Origin: Cladorhizidae sp. MBARI D1340-BT2
Taxonomy: Eukaryota; Porifera; Demospongiae; Poecilosclerida; Cladorhizidae
Length of the DNA stretch: 64,000 nucleotides
Reading direction: 5' to 3'
Assembly: GCA_028752905.1 (NCBI GenBank)
Contig: JAQNBH010000009.1
Location: 26,830,370 to 26,894,369 of the forward strand
Below the pieces are notes generated by a model. The model saw only the letters and a program-made list of their open reading frames with translations. It had not been told where the DNA came from and searched no databases. Position 1 is the stretch's first letter; each line of letters starts with the position of its first letter. Of the stretch, positions 21,606 to 34,482 are shown piece by piece. Made by a program: the position numbers and the translations under genes.

Positions 21606-21990
21606 TATTTAATTAAACTTGCTATCTGTTGTAATCTGATAACGCCAAACTTTACAAAGCTCTTAACTAAATCAATAGCTCCTCTATCTAAAGAACTTTG
21701 AGTACAGCTGTAAAGCAAGCAGCTGCTCAGTACCCACTTGTAAAGGTTTGCAACTTCTGGGGACACTGGGAATGTGATAGAAGCAACCTAGTAAATCACA
21801 CAGGAGGCGGTTTACAAGATAGCTGATTGATTTAAAAAAATTGTAAAATCATCCAATTTACTTTCCCGGAAAGTAGCCCAGAGCTGTGTTGATATAATTG
21901 GTTATCTATCCAAGATCTACAAGTGTGCCAAGTAGAAGAGCCTGAGAAGCTGTCCTAGTAGGAATAAGGCTAGTTTAAGAAGCTTATAAG
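21606..21990. other. Short spacer, piggyBac 3 to hAT
   Basis: No gene, repeat or terminus recognised. No TTAA-CCC end for piggyBac 3 is visible here. Confidence 0.35.
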
Positions 21991-24900
21991 CAGGGGCGTA
22001 CGCAGACTTTTGAAAAGGGGGGTTATGTATTATGTCGGATGTGGATCATGTGGCTGAAAGCCATGGTGAGGATATATAGTGCAAGAGAGAAATATATATG
22101 CCCCATCCAGCACAAAGCCCCATCCAGCACAAATCGTGGAAACTCCAAAAATATTTACAGAGATGTTTTTTATTAAGCAACCTTCAAAAATATACAAACA
22201 AAATTACTGAAATAATAAGCTAACATTGAATTCTGCATGGATGTTGTTCTACGTAAAGTTTGCAACAGTATCGATCCATTCCAGTATTAATGCTAAGGCA
22301 CTGAGTCTTTCCTCACTTTTTTAAACATCGAAGTGTGGAAGCAGATCGTTCACAAATATGGTAACTGAGTGGGAGTGTAGCAAAAAGGTTCAAAAGGGAC
22401 ATTTGGAAGGGTTTTGAGGCAGCAGAGTTTAAGCGATTCACTCAGAGTTTGAGGATGCTCATCTGGTTAAATTTGTAGCCACCTTGACTTCCAGCGATGT
22501 AACTCTTCATCAAGTATACTCACATTTGGTAGATCTTCAGAATAGAAAGTAACAGCAGGTTCAATATTAATAAAGGATGAAGTAGTGATATGGATGGGCA
22601 AGAGGTATTGCAATGAAGCTACCTGGTTGGTATGTTTGTAAATATTGATGTATAATGTGGTCAAGAAGAGGGATAACTACAGCCCATTTAAAATAATCCT
22701 CAACAGAATTAGTGGATTGAGACGATACTGAGTTGTGCGTGGCATCGAAATAGTTATATTGGACTGATGCCGAAAGATACGCTGTGAAAAATTATCAACA
22801 TCTGCTCTATCTCTTTTAAATTCATTGCAACAGTCTCTTGTACTATTGTCACTCCAGAGGTAAGGTCTTGGCACTTTCTTGTAATTTAACAACAGCTTCT
22901 TTAACAGACCTAAAGAGAGTGACTAGGGAATACAAAAATGCCAAGGACTCCAATGTTTTCATATATGCAAGAGCATTTTTCTTATCATCAGTAGTCCAAC
23001 CATCTTTATAGTTCACAAATTCACTATTTCCATCGAGTACTATCTCACACATTTCAATTAGAAAAGGATGATATAGACAGAAACGCTCCCAGCCATTGAT
23101 GTTCTCTACCCATCGAGTAATGCAAACGTTGATTATTGAAGACTGCTTTGTGCCAATCTGAGACCTCTTCTGAATGATTGCTTTAAGGAGACCCTCTCTT
23201 TTAGCTGAATCCTTTATCCATAATGTGAAACCTTTTATCTGAATTACACAGTTCCTTACAGATGGAACAGAACAGGAACTTATGATAGCCAGATTATGGA
23301 AGGACTTGCACAATGGGTGTACAATGCCTTGGGATGCTTCTCTCGAAGTAATGCCTGCACAACAGCTATCTCCCCACTCATCATTGAGGCCCCATCATAC
23401 CCTTGTCCTCGCAAATCACTCAGTGATAAGCCAAGCCCCTCCAAGGTCTGTATAATGGCATTTGCTACATCAGCTGCTCGGACTCTCTCAAGTTTTACAA
23501 ATGAAACATACTCTTCTCGAATGTCACCATGGCCATCAACAAAGTGAAGGCATATGTGCAAATGCTCTACATTGTGACATGAAACCTCATCAGCTAGAAC
23601 GGAAAAATATTTTGCTTCTTTTATTTCAGATATTATTTTGGCAAGAATCATATCATAGCCTATAATATTAATAATTACATTTTGAGTCCCTGGTGATAAG
23701 TGTGTTGCATTCTTTGCCTCGGTACAATAAAGATGCTCATATAAAATACTGTCTGTCCCCGCAAAAGATTTTAGCAGTGCTAAAAAGTTTCCTGCATTCT
23801 TTGACGATGCAACATCCTCTAACTTTCCATGAAATGCAATACCCTGTTTGCCTAAAAAAAGAATTGCTCAAACAATTTGCCTCAGTATTGACTTATTTCC
23901 TTTTGAACAGCAGTAGTGCTTGTCATTACATCTACTCGTGATGCTGGATTTTCAATTGTGCATATGCTTGCTGAAAACAATCACGATGGTATTGAAGCTT
24001 CGGATGATTACTCAAAGTGCAACTCATCTTGATCCAGTTAGAAAAAGGCTTAATTACCAGGTAACCTTTATCTTTACGTTGGCTAGATGGAAGAAACAGA
24101 GCACAACGCGGACAAAATACACCATCTACCTTAGAACTGAAGACTAGCCAAGGATATTTACTGAGCCACAATATGTTAAACTTTTGGTGATAGCTAGGTA
24201 AAAAGGTGCCAGTAAGGACACTAGGCAATTGTACATCGTGGTGACAGTATCTAGCACCACTATTTATTAAACTAGCAGCATCATCAATAGACCTATTTGC
24301 AGATAATAAACATACGATTCTGGTCCTTCGGCACTTCCACTTGAGCATTCATTAACTATAGGAACTTCATCTTCATGTCAGCTTTCCAGTGTGGTACTGA
24401 TTTCAGAATGATCCAGATCAGACTGAGGTTCACTAGAATCTGAATAAATGAGATTGGTTTATCAAGTGTACAGGCTTCAAGCTAAATAGCTAGCAATAAT
24501 TTCTCTTATCTTCATCCTCAATGGCTGTTATTTTGAAAAATTACCTGATGTCCATATTTTGTCGTTGCCTCTTCATGGCAGAGTTGTAGCTCATTAGTTC
24601 CACAACTACTATTAATGCTCACGTAGCATGATGTGTAACTGTGCAATGATTAGCTCATTAACCGATCGAAGGACAAAGTCCATCCAACCAGACAGCCCCT
24701 CGGTGGGACCCGAGCACCCTGAGCAGATTGGTCTTATTTGCATGGGGGGGTTGTGGGCTTTCTTTAGAAAGTACATTCGTTGGGTTCTCATTTCCCCCTC
24801 CCCCATGGTCAAGGGCTAGGGCTAGGGCAAAGCCTAGCCCTAAGTTATTGTAATTTTGTTTCCACATTATTTAACACTATCAATGTACCTATGTATAATT

Positions 24901-25037
24901 AAAATTATATTAATGAAGTGAGCCATTGTCTGAAATGAAATCTGAGAGGGCAAAACACACACAAACACATTCCAATGAATATCATTAAAATGAAAGGGGT
25001 GTTCTGCAGAACCCCCAGAAATCCCCGTACGCCCATG
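21991..25037 (-). mobile_element. hAT transposon (ZMYM1/DUF4371-type), decayed
   Basis: The left end CAGGGGCGTACGCAG and the inverted right end CATGGGCGTACGGGG form a short TIR of the CAGGGGCG type common in animal hATs. ATAAG directly abuts both ends (21986-21990 and 25038-25042), compatible with a 5-bp target duplication. An 8-bp one, usual for hAT, is not perfect (CTTATAAG versus ATGATAAG if shifted). The interior codes a minus-strand transposase with an N-terminal TTF-type zinc finger, DUF4371-like core and C-terminal dimerisation region, interrupted by several stops. Confidence 0.8.
22400..24400 (-). pseudogene. hAT transposase with TTF zinc finger
   Basis: The order on the minus strand is as follows. 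About 24348-23932: LPSVLTGTFLPSYHQKFNIL...KYPWLVFSSKVDGVFCPRCA, the TTF-type zinc finger found before the core in ZMYM1/P52rIPK-like proteins. 23651-23280: EAKYFSVLADEVSCHNVEHL, LRGQGYDGASMMSGEIAVVQ, the DUF4371/RNase H-like core with D-E-x-S/T and GQGYDGA-x-M-S-G, both hallmark motifs. 23313-22677: SSIINVCITRWVENINGWER and later helices. About 22600-22300: SILDEELHRWKSRWL followed by a decayed dimerisation domain. There are frameshifts near 23300, 23900 and 22670. The TRW motif and the catalytic Asp of LADE are intact. Dead copy. Confidence 0.8.
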
Positions 25038-26040
25038 ATAAGGGCTAGGTACTACATCCAAAGCTTTAGTGGATAAATTATCTAAGCCTGTCATTATCTA
25101 GTAGACTATAATAGTAAAAGAACAGCAAGATCCACACCCTTAAGAGTTCCCATTAAATATATCTAGCTTCACTGCTGAATGCTGCCTGTACTAGAGCAAG
25201 AACAAACTAAACATATAACGCAGCAGAAATTAGGTTCGCTGTTGCTACCTCCCAGTATAGAGCTCATTCAACATAGAGCTCAAGTTCCATGCAAAGACAG
25301 CTGTTGTTGGTCTAGTTTTAACTTACAGAGGAAAATGTACCCATAGCATCTAGTTTTGTGTGTAGCATCCTGAGCGCATTATGACACCATGTTAAGAGAG
25401 TTGAGATATAGACAGTTGTGGGTATTATTACCACCAACAATAAGTAGTTGTATTATGCACATTGCAAGATGTTGGGGATGATTATTGTAGATTCAAATAC
25501 TCACCAAATGTGAGGAGAGTCCGAACATCAAGAGGAGGGAGATGAATATCAGGTTACGTACAAGAAGGTAAAACATGTAACATTACATCATATTATGCAT
25601 AATACTAGTACACTTCTAAATTTATTCAAACTTGTACGAATACTCTCAGCTGAACAAAAAAGCTGATTTAAATAAAGTTCTAGTATATTATTATAATGAG
25701 ATTTTGAATTGCACAGAACTAATTACTCACACAGGAACTGGAAAAAAGAAAGAAAATAAAAGTGCAAAACAAGGTTAGTTTTTGTCTGTCGGTATCAATT
25801 AGTTACAGAGCAACTTACCCTAAGCAAATTCAAGGATTCTCTTTAACTAAATCTGTTTGTTTTTTAGTCCTAACGGTTCAACAGAAATACTTCAGTCTTC
25901 ATCAGAAAGAAGAAAGTTTTGTCTCACATCTGGCTAGCTAGTCTGTTCCAGGTATAAAATTGACACAATCGCAGCTGAATTTGCATTTCCAAATTAATGG
26001 ACAGTTCTAAGGCACTTACACAGGATTACATCCGCACTCA
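25038..26040. other. Non-coding stretch
   Basis: AT-rich. No exon, RNA gene or terminal repeat recognised on either strand. Confidence 0.4.
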
Positions 26041-26043
26041 AAT

Positions 26044-26510
26044 CAATACTTAACCTGTGATAGAATCACTCTTACCAAATATAAACATCACCAGTTCGCA
26101 ATGAGTCAACTGGGAGTTTGTCAGGGATGACCAGTGCATAATATTTTTTATTTTTTAACAAACATTTGTGGTTACCATGTATAGCTCCATAGATTCTGCA
26201 AACTTCATGTTATGGACTTTATATACAGCTCAAAAGATAGGTCTCTCTGTGTGCTCTATGTTGATACTAAAGTATTTTTCATAGATATAACTATAGCCAT
26301 GTTACAGGAGCTACAAGTGGAAGGATCCTCAAAAACCTGAATGCCTGATTTTGGTGCGTAAATATCTCCAGATTGCCAAGTGCTAGAGAGTTGAAATTAG
26401 CACCAGTGGCTACAGGAAGCCCTACTCTATACAATTACAGTTTTCATTAGGCGCTAAAATGTAAGTACGTAGTCAAGCGTGCGGGTGGAAAATGAATGAA
26501 ATTCATAAGA
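26044..26510 (+). repeat. Dispersed repeat R1, copy 1
   Basis: It is collinear with 28735-29180: CTTAACCTGTGATNGAATCA, GTGGTTACCA, CATAGATTCTG, TAGCTCAAAAGAT, AATATCTCCAGATTGCCAAG, AGAGAGTTGAAATTAGCACC, AGGCGCTAAAATGTAAGTAC. Identity is roughly 80-85 percent by eye. Non-coding. Confidence 0.8.
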
Positions 26511-26812
26511 CTCGCAAGCCATATTAAATTAAGTACCGTGGCTCCTGAGATGATGTAACGACCTATAGATGGTCTATCCTGCATTCTTTGCAATTGGTTT
26601 TATTCAGCAAAGTATATTCAACTATAAAACCATTTGAAGATCAGTTATCATGAAATATGCAATTCTTGTGACAGGCTCAATGTTGATATCCTTTATGATC
26701 CAGTTATACCATCATTGGGACATTGGAAAATGTTTTTGGCAATTTAGAGGACATGCAGGAGGAGCTGCCTGTGCCACTAGATCACTTGGGAAAGGTTGCA
26801 AATGTCATGATG

Positions 26813-26960
26813 GAGCAGCAAGATACTCGTTAGGAAACTGTGGACAGTTACAGAGAGTTGCAGCTATAAATAGGCCTGGTTATGCTATTACAATTCTTGC
26901 CTCAATGTTCTGGGAAATATGTTACACTAATCATGAAGCTTGTTCACATGTTCATAATTG
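26813..26960 (+). repeat. Dispersed repeat, copy b
   Basis: Matches the reverse complement of 14445-14610 (GAGCAGCAAGATACTCGTTA, GGAAACTGTGGACAGTTACA, AGGCCTGGTTAT). The open frame that passes through it (26650-26982) has no family match and is probably incidental. Confidence 0.55.
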
Positions 26961-26989
26961 GTGCATGTTTCAAGGACTTTGAGAACAGT

Positions 26990-28734
26990 GCGCTTCATAG
27001 CAAGATACCATAACTTAACTTAAGAACATTAGGTAACTAAACATGAGAGGCTTAACAACTACAGTTTAGGAAACTAAAATATTTTTATAGACTAAAGTGG
27101 TACAAGTTAGGCCCCCTAAATGCTACTTAATAGAACGTTCAGCATTTGACAGTCAAGTACATGCACGTGTGTGGGAGGTGTCTCTTCAATGGGATTGTTA
27201 TTCCAAGCTCTAGTATGGTGGCTGCTTCGTACCAGCAGCATTAGAACAACATTAGTTATCCCTGCAGCATTAGAGGGTGGAGTATGTACAGGTGCCTCTT
27301 AATACTCTAGCAACTTACAAGAACTGATCTAAAATGGTCTTAAGGCTTTTAAAATCATAACTTAATCAGTTTTGCAAGCAAGTATAAAGGATGTGAATGG
27401 AAAGACCCAAACCTACCTAAAGGAAATGTGGCTAGGGATAAAATTTCTATATATTTTCTAATAGCAACTACAGATAATATTTACTTCAGTCCATCTACCT
27501 GCAATTTCTATTTGAAGGGTGGTTGCAATTGAAAGGGAGGTTATTATTAACAAGTCTGGTTTGACAAGAAAAATGCTGTTACCAATCGCTGATCGCAACC
27601 ACTGTCCTCGAAGGAATCTTTATGGGCATTCTGCTGTTTTAGCAAGCTGTTTTTCCTACACTAGGCTACTTGTGCCTATACCAGTAAACTCTCTCAATAG
27701 TTTAGACTTTGAGAAATGAGTTAGTGTCCTTTGATACATTGTTTACAGTCTTCTGCTGATTTGGGCCACGATAGAGCAAGATCTTTGCAGTGGCATCTGG
27801 GATGTAAAACTTGTGAAGGTTTTAACACCAGAAAGGATAGCATTAACTTTCAAATAGTTCATCCGGGATCCCGTCCCACGGACAATGATGGATGACGCAG
27901 GGAGAGTGCATTTGAGCTTGATGGGAGCTAAGTGAGCATTCTGATCTCTGTGGGTAATATGATTTAATTAATTTCTGGCTTACATAAGTATGTTGATAAG
28001 GGATCACTAGTTACGGAGAAAAAATGCTGACTTGCTTCCATTGAGATTAGTATGCTACACTTGTTAGTTGACATTTTTGTCCTTGGATGGGATCCTGTAA
28101 ACTCTAGTAAAGGTAATGCTACCCTTATTGCTGTCAGAACAGCTAGCTACTACTAATGCCCAAGTTTTCCAGGAGAAATTTGTAGAGGGTAACTCTTTGC
28201 CTCATGATATTTGCTAGCACCTTCAATGCATAACCATACTAGATGCTGATACAGAAATCCAACCAGGAGTGCATTTTCTTCTAAAGAGAGAAGATATTCT
28301 GAGGGATTTCAAGCTAGCATAGGTGAATATACAGCTTTCATTGGCTTGCAGAGACAGCAGCAAAGGTAAGGAAGGGACAGTTTATGATGGCAATTTTTTG
28401 CTTGTCAATCAGTTTTATTCATTTCTATATTTTTATCGCTTCCTCCACCCACTCCCACAAACTAGAACAAGAAATAAAGTTTAATGTAATAATGCTGTAA
28501 TCATCTGCACAGGTCCAGTTAAAAATCTGGTTTTTAGCACGTTTTATGATGAATGTCCCAATTTGAAGATATCAGCTTAAAAAGGTGAATCAGTTAATGA
28601 AATAATATGGTATTACATTAAAAAATTAAAGCTTCTTTCTCCATCATAACACATAACAGATGGTGTTACACGACACATAGACAGGGTTACATGTATATCC
28701 TTACAAAATATTACCCAATGATTTGACTATGTTT
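26990..28734. other. Non-coding stretch
   Basis: No supported gene. The open frame at 27519-27719 lacks any conserved motif. No RNA gene or terminal repeat seen. Confidence 0.35.
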
Positions 28735-29545
28735 CACAACACTTAACCTGTGATTGAATCATTCCTACAAAATATAAACATCATTGATTAGTTAGCAAGT
28801 AGTCAACTGTGAGTTTGAGTTTGTTAGGGGTGCAGGTGCATATAAAAACAAACTTGTGGTTACCACTTTATAGCGCCATAGATTCTGTAAACTTCATTAT
28901 GGACTTGATATATAGCTCAAAAGATTGGTCTCTCCATATGCTCGCTTTGATACTAAAATATTTTTCATATAATAACTATAGGCAGGTTACTGGAACTAAA
29001 GTAGAGGGAGCCTCAAAACCTGTATGCCTGATTTTGCCACATAAATATCTCCAGATTGCCAAGTGTTAGAGAGTTGAAATTAGCACCAGTGGCTAGAGAA
29101 AGCCCTACTCTATTTTTGATTAGGCGCTAAAATGTAAGTACTGGTCAAGCAAGCGCACAGGTGGAAAATGAATTTTATGGAATTTTAACAAAATTCCTTT
29201 TACAACCGAGCATTTGACCACGTACTTACGTTTTAGCGCCTCATAAAAACGCTTATTGCATAGAGTAGAGCTTCTTCTAGTCACTGGTGTTAATTTCAAC
29301 TCTCTAGCACTTGGCAATCTGGAGATATTTATGCGGCAAAATCAGGCATTCAGGTTTTAGGATCCCTCCACTTTAGTTCCAGTAACTTGGCTATAGTTAT
29401 ACGCATGAAAAATATAGTATTGAAATAAAGCACACAGAGAGCGCTATCTTTTGAGCTATATATCAAGTACATACCATGAAGTTTACAGAATCTATGGAGC
29501 TATAAAGTGGTACCCCACTTGTTTTTGTTTTTTATTATAAAATGA
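28735..29545. repeat. R1 copies 2 and 3 arranged as a large inverted repeat
   Basis: 28735-29180 (plus) and 29200-29545 (minus) are two R1 copies tail to tail. TCCAGATTGCCAAGTGTTAG at about 29050 pairs with CTAGCACTTGGCAATCTGGA at about 29304. GCGCTAAAATGTAAGTAC at about 29126 pairs with GTACTTACGTTTTAGCGC at about 29222. The arms are about 300 bp each with a loop of about 80 bp, so the DNA could fold into a long hairpin. Confidence 0.8.
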
Positions 29546-30690
29546 CCTGTCTCCCCCAAAATTAATCATTTACTATACTAGCAAGACCTCCACTCAGAAC
29601 CAGTTGGGCAAGGGGGTCGCTCTCAAATGAAATTAGTAGAAGCCTTCAACAGTGTGATGCAGTAGACAACTAGCTCCACAGATGTGGCAAGAGAAACAGG
29701 GATGCTATATGAGGTTGGGTAGAATCAATCATGGAGAGGAGGGCAAACAGGAAACTACTCACAATCACTAGCATTGTGTACATATGCACAATCATGCACT
29801 TTGCTACAGATCACCAGTTACATAACCTCCCTAACCGCAGGCAGCTGTAACAAGCAACCAGGGGTAAAGGTCAGCCAACTGGTATAAGTAAGCAGTGTAT
29901 AGACCTACTATGCTTGTAAGTAACTGTCCATCACTGGGGTCTACTTTTAAGGACTATTCAGGGCTGCATTTATGATTGAGTTGAGGGGGGAGGGAGGGGG
30001 CACATATTTAACAACACTATACAATAATAGAATACCGGTATCTCAAGATCTCAAGAGGGGTTGAGGATCAGCAGTTTACCTTTGCATATGCATGCCTGAA
30101 TGTGCTACAACCTGTTACTATGATAATTAATAAACCAGAGACCAGACAAAGGGCTCTTAGCTCAACTGGTTATGGACACCACATTCCAGCTATTATATCT
30201 AATGATTCTAGGGGGGTAAAGAAATCTTTGACCCAAAAATCAACCTCATAGTTGGTTGCATTCTGGAGTTATTGCAGTCCTGTCAAAATCAGGTGTAAAG
30301 TCCCCCACTACTTTAAGGACCATTTACGTTTAGTATTTCTCTAATCTTGTGAAGTGCTTGTAGACGTACTTGGTTGTTGCAAATTACCACTTATTATCAC
30401 CTATCAAGTTATAGTCAATATAACTAGTTCTTTTCTGGCGTACCAAATGCAAGAAACCTTCACCTTACCAGCTGTAGAAAGCGTGGACTATGCAACAATA
30501 AAATGTTATGCTCTATGATAGTCATATCTGGCGCTGTCACATAATGATATTGGGATAAAACTGCTATATCTTCAGCAAAAAAGTCAGTAAAATAGCGAAC
30601 ATAATTTTTTCTTTCTTCTTGGCAAGTACCCCCCCAGTAATGGATGACCAGCATTAGAACTTTCAGATGAAAATTAACCCACTGTTCCTC
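29546..30690. other. Non-coding stretch with a G-rich run and a lone tRNA A-box
   Basis: A G-rich run with four G-tracts (GAGGGGGGAGGGAGGGGGCA, about 29982-30001) could form a quadruplex. At 30151-30172, GGGCTCTTAGCTCAACTGGT resembles a tRNA D-arm/A-box, but no B-box (GGTTCGA) follows, so it is not called as tRNA. No coding signal. Confidence 0.4.
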
Positions 30691-31200
30691 AACATGTATA
30701 AGGCATGGTCCATTATATTAGTAAGGTGTGGTCACTAGAGGGTGTTGTGCCACTCCTTTACATGTTTAAAGGCTTGGCTGCATAAGGTGAGGCCTATTGC
30801 TCTTCCGTAAGGCAAGGTTGTATGACGTAAGACTTCTTGCCCTTCTAAAGGTCATGATGGCATGTCATGCTTGCATAAGGCATGAGTCCCAGCCCTTTCA
30901 TTAATAGTTTACAAGTATGGGGTGTGGCCTCCTACCTTTCTTTAGATGCTGCTCCTCCTTACTGTATATGACATATGTTTGCATGGAGTGTGGACAACTT
31001 CCCTTCAATGCATGTATAATGCATGGGGTGAGCTGCCTGCCCTACCCATACATGTAGCTATAAAGAATGGTTGCATGTGGTGTCGACTCCTCACCTTCCT
31101 TCTCATATATAATGCATGGCTGCATGTGCTGTGGTCTCATGCCCGTCCTTTACATGTGTAAGGCATGTGTGCATGGGGTGTGGCCTCCTGCCCTACTTTT
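30690..31200. repeat. Decayed ~60-bp tandem array
   Basis: Units carry TGCATGGGGTGTGGCCTCCT, GCCCT(T)CCTTTACATGT and ATAAGGCATG motifs, repeated about eight times with strong drift. No coding capacity. Confidence 0.7.
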
Positions 31201-32885
31201 ACAGAGTAGGGTTTGCTCTAGTCCCAGATAAATACTTCAATGGGCTATCAGTTTCCATCAGGGTCAACAATTAGGTCCAGTTCAAGTAGATGTACTCCCA
31301 CTTTGGTTGCATGTAACTTTGGCGGAGCTATAACTATGCAATATTTTTAATATTAAAATATAATACACTTAAAGATTAACCATTGGAGCTCTCTATAATA
31401 GTCCATACAATGAAGTGTACATAATCTATGCAGCTCCAAAACTCACACCCACAAGGTGCTTCTAATATATTATTTAGAAACCTCCTCACATGAGCATAAG
31501 TTCATTTTAAAAATTAATAAAAATGGGATTCAATCTGTAGTGTTTGTGGAGCTCTATTAATCAGAGTTGTTATAACTATTCAAGACTAAGCGATGTACTG
31601 TAAAATGAGTTTCATGTGTGAGGGAATCCACTTCACATTCCAACCTGCAGTTCCAAAAACTACATTAAAAAATTCAATCAGAAAACATACAGCACTGGCT
31701 GCATTTTCATATATAAACCAGGACCATTGCTTGATTTGTGAGCATAGATATGGTACATACACATAAAAGCAACATATTCAGACTGTTCTTCACCATACTA
31801 TATAGTATATATTGTACTATTCTTCTTTGAACAGAAATGGCAATGTTATGTTCCCAGGGGGGAAAACCTGATGCTGGGTCCTTATGCTCTCTGCTAGAGA
31901 GAAACTGGCAACAATTCTCTATAACACCAGGCACACAGGGAGAGGGGGATGATGTTATGGGTATTTTACTTCAAATTCTTCAAATTCTTGTATGAACATG
32001 AATTAGGCAAGTTTTCCCTCACAGATTTCCTGTGCGCCTTAACCCCCCCTCAATTCCACTGGTTGAGCCACTGGAGGATGGATCGGAGTATCTGTAGGTG
32101 CGGTTAAGCGACTAGAGGATGGGGTGGGGGGGGGGAGGAACAATCTAGGATGTGGTTCATCATGAGGGTGTGGTTTATCTAATGCTCAATAGAGAGGGAG
32201 TGGCTGGTGGTGAAGGTGTTGTTTGCAAATTTGAATAACGACACGTTGCAAAACAGATAGTTGCTTCGCATTGAGTGTTTATGCTCTATAAACAGCCACA
32301 TACAGCCGATAAATCAATTTACAATAAATTATACCCCATTTCTAAGGACACCTGTTTTTAGGGATAATCACTGAATATTGCAAAGTGGTCTTTCTAGGAG
32401 ATTATTTTAATAGTCATCTTCTGCAAATATTTCACACTTCAAACCCTTCACCCCTCCCCCTAACTCCCGTGCTAAGTACATATTTTTATAAGTGGACACT
32501 AGAAAATCCCACAGGCTAATCTTCTCTTCAGCTTTCTTCTCCACCACCTAGAAAAAATGCCTTACGTTGAACAGCTTCCTGTCAATCTTGCAGGAATCCC
32601 TTACACAACATGACTCTCTCCCGACACAATATATGAGAAGACCATTGGTGGAATGGACCGACTTGCAAGCTGCCTAAATGAATGGCTGCTAATCCTTGGA
32701 GCATAAAACATGTGAATTATCTGCATTTGGAAGAATAGGCAAAAGAGGGACCCTGAAAGATCAAGTTGTCCCTAGAGTATTGCTAGGCCAACTAACAAAT
32801 GTTGAAGATGCCATTTGATGTTATCACTATGTAATACTTCATATCAAAAAGTTTTTTCAATAATGAAAGTCCACTAGCACAATAA
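31200..32885. other. Non-coding stretch
   Basis: About 31380-31450 resembles an inverted fragment of R1 (GAGCTGCATAGATTATGTAC on the minus strand). A poly-G run is at about 32126-32140. The frame around 32555-32760 is interrupted and not assigned. Confidence 0.35.
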
Positions 32886-32889
32886 ACAC

Positions 32890-33296
32890 TTCGTGCCCTA
32901 TTGTATGTGGACTATAAATAACTTTTGTGATGAACCGTCATCCCTCGCTCAGTACTGCATGTATGTTCTTCACATGAGGAATAAGTAGCGTACATATATT
33001 TGTCCTGCATGTGTGTTATTATAAGGAGCGAACAATACGCTTTGTATACATGAACTGCATGTATGTTCATTGCATGCAGCAATAAGTGGCCTCCTTTCTT
33101 ATACTGCATGTATGCTCATCACATGGATCAATGAGATGCCTCCGTATAATTGTACTGAATGTATGTTCGTTAAATGGACCAATGAGTGGCTTCTGTATGC
33201 ATGAACTGCTTGTATGTTAATTAACTGGAGCAATGGTGGGTCTTCGTATAATAATAATGCATGTATGTTCTTTATTTAGAGCAATGATGGTGTGTC
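32890..33296. repeat. ~60-bp tandem array (ACTGCATGTATGTTC)
   Basis: Seven units begin with a variant of TACTGCATGTATGTTCATCA followed by CATGGANCAATGAGTGGC. It directly adjoins the 32-bp minisatellite. Confidence 0.8.
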
Positions 33297-33812
33297 CCAG
33301 GTGGGTACACTAGTCATGTAGTACCTGGTGGCTTGGATACACTGGTCATGTAGTAGTACCAGGTGGCTTTGATACACTAGTGAAGTAGTGCCAGGTGGCT
33401 TGGATACACTGGTCATGTAGTACCAGGTGGATTGGATACACTGGTCATGTAGTACCAGGTGGCTTGGATATACTGGTCATGTAGTACCAGGTGGCTTGGA
33501 TACACTAGACAGGTAGTACCAAGGTGGCTTGGATACACTGGTCATGTAGTACCAGGTGGCTTGGATACACTGGCCATGTAGTACCAGGTGGCTTGGATAC
33601 ACTAGTCATGTAGTACCAGACTCAGGTAGCTTGGATACACTGGTCATGTAGTACCAAGTGGCTTGGATACACTGGTCATGTAGTACCAGGTGGCTTGGAT
33701 ACACTGATCATTTAGTAAGTACCAGGTGGCTTGGATACGCTGGTCATGTAGTACCAGGTGGCTCGGATACACTGGTCATGTAGTACCAAGTGGCTTGGAT
33801 ACACTGGTCATG
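33297..33812. repeat. 32-bp minisatellite, array A
   Basis: About 16 units of CATGTAGTACCAGGTGGCTT+GGATACACTGGT. Variants include CACTGATCATTTAGTAAGTA near the right end. The array is the insertion site of the LTR element that starts at 33813. Confidence 0.9.
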
Positions 33813-34469
33813 TGTCATGAAAAACCAACCTTCTCCCAGTGTACGGACACTTTAGCTGGCTGAGCAGATCCCTGGTCTTCATGCGATGCCTGATCTTCGA
33901 TTCCCAGTCTGTCCTACTGGCAATCCTCAGAACAAGCCAAACTCAGCAACTCTCAACAGAATTGCTGGATTCCCAAATATAACTACAGATAGTTATATTA
34001 TAATTATGAGATGCATAAATACACCAGCCATGACAAGATAACACAACACAATATCAACCACAATAACAAAGGTTCAGAGGGTTCTTATCTAACAGTTCTT
34101 AATTGCTGGTTGCAGCAGTCTCTGGCAATATTAATCTATCTGCTAACTACTCCCTAGCTGTTTCTTATATACTGTTCAAACTACTACTATGTTTGATGAC
34201 ATCAGGTCATCATGGCACCAACCCTTGGCGACCAATCCAATGGCTTGTCTTATCAGGTGAGGGGTGTGTAGATCTTTCCTCAGGCAGGTGGACTACATCC
34301 TTTATAGTGTCTGGTGGTGAGGTCCTTCGTCTGTTCTCACACTCGCTACCATGGTTTCCACACATCTGGTGTACGGCTTGACCACTATGTTCTTTGGCAA
34401 CAACAGCTGCTGGTTTGGCTTCATCCCGGGCTGTTGTGAACTCAGTCAGGGAGATAGAATTTCCTGACA
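33813..34469 (-). repeat. 3' LTR, family 1 copy 1
   Basis: 657 bp, TG...CA on both strands (TGTCATGA...CCTGACA). Compared with the other LTR it has extra AGCTGGCTG near one end and about 18 bp (ATGTTCTTTGGCAACAAC) near the other, so the LTRs have diverged since insertion. Confidence 0.9.
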
Positions 34470-34482
34470 TTCCCTCTTCCTC
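34470..34482 (-). other. Polypurine tract, family 1 copy 1
   Basis: GAGGAAGAGGGAA on the minus strand stands directly against the LTR start (TGTCAGG). This is the plus-strand primer position in LTR elements. Confidence 0.75.

Noticed and set aside
30151..30240. Possible tRNA gene or tRNA-derived SINE head (TAGCTCAACTGG A-box)
   Set aside because: No B-box, no acceptor stem pairing found downstream, and no second copy in the window.
32555..32760. Possible piggyBac trace (IGGMDRLASCLNEW)
   Set aside because: Only the short GGMD match; surrounding residues do not follow the family and the frame is broken.
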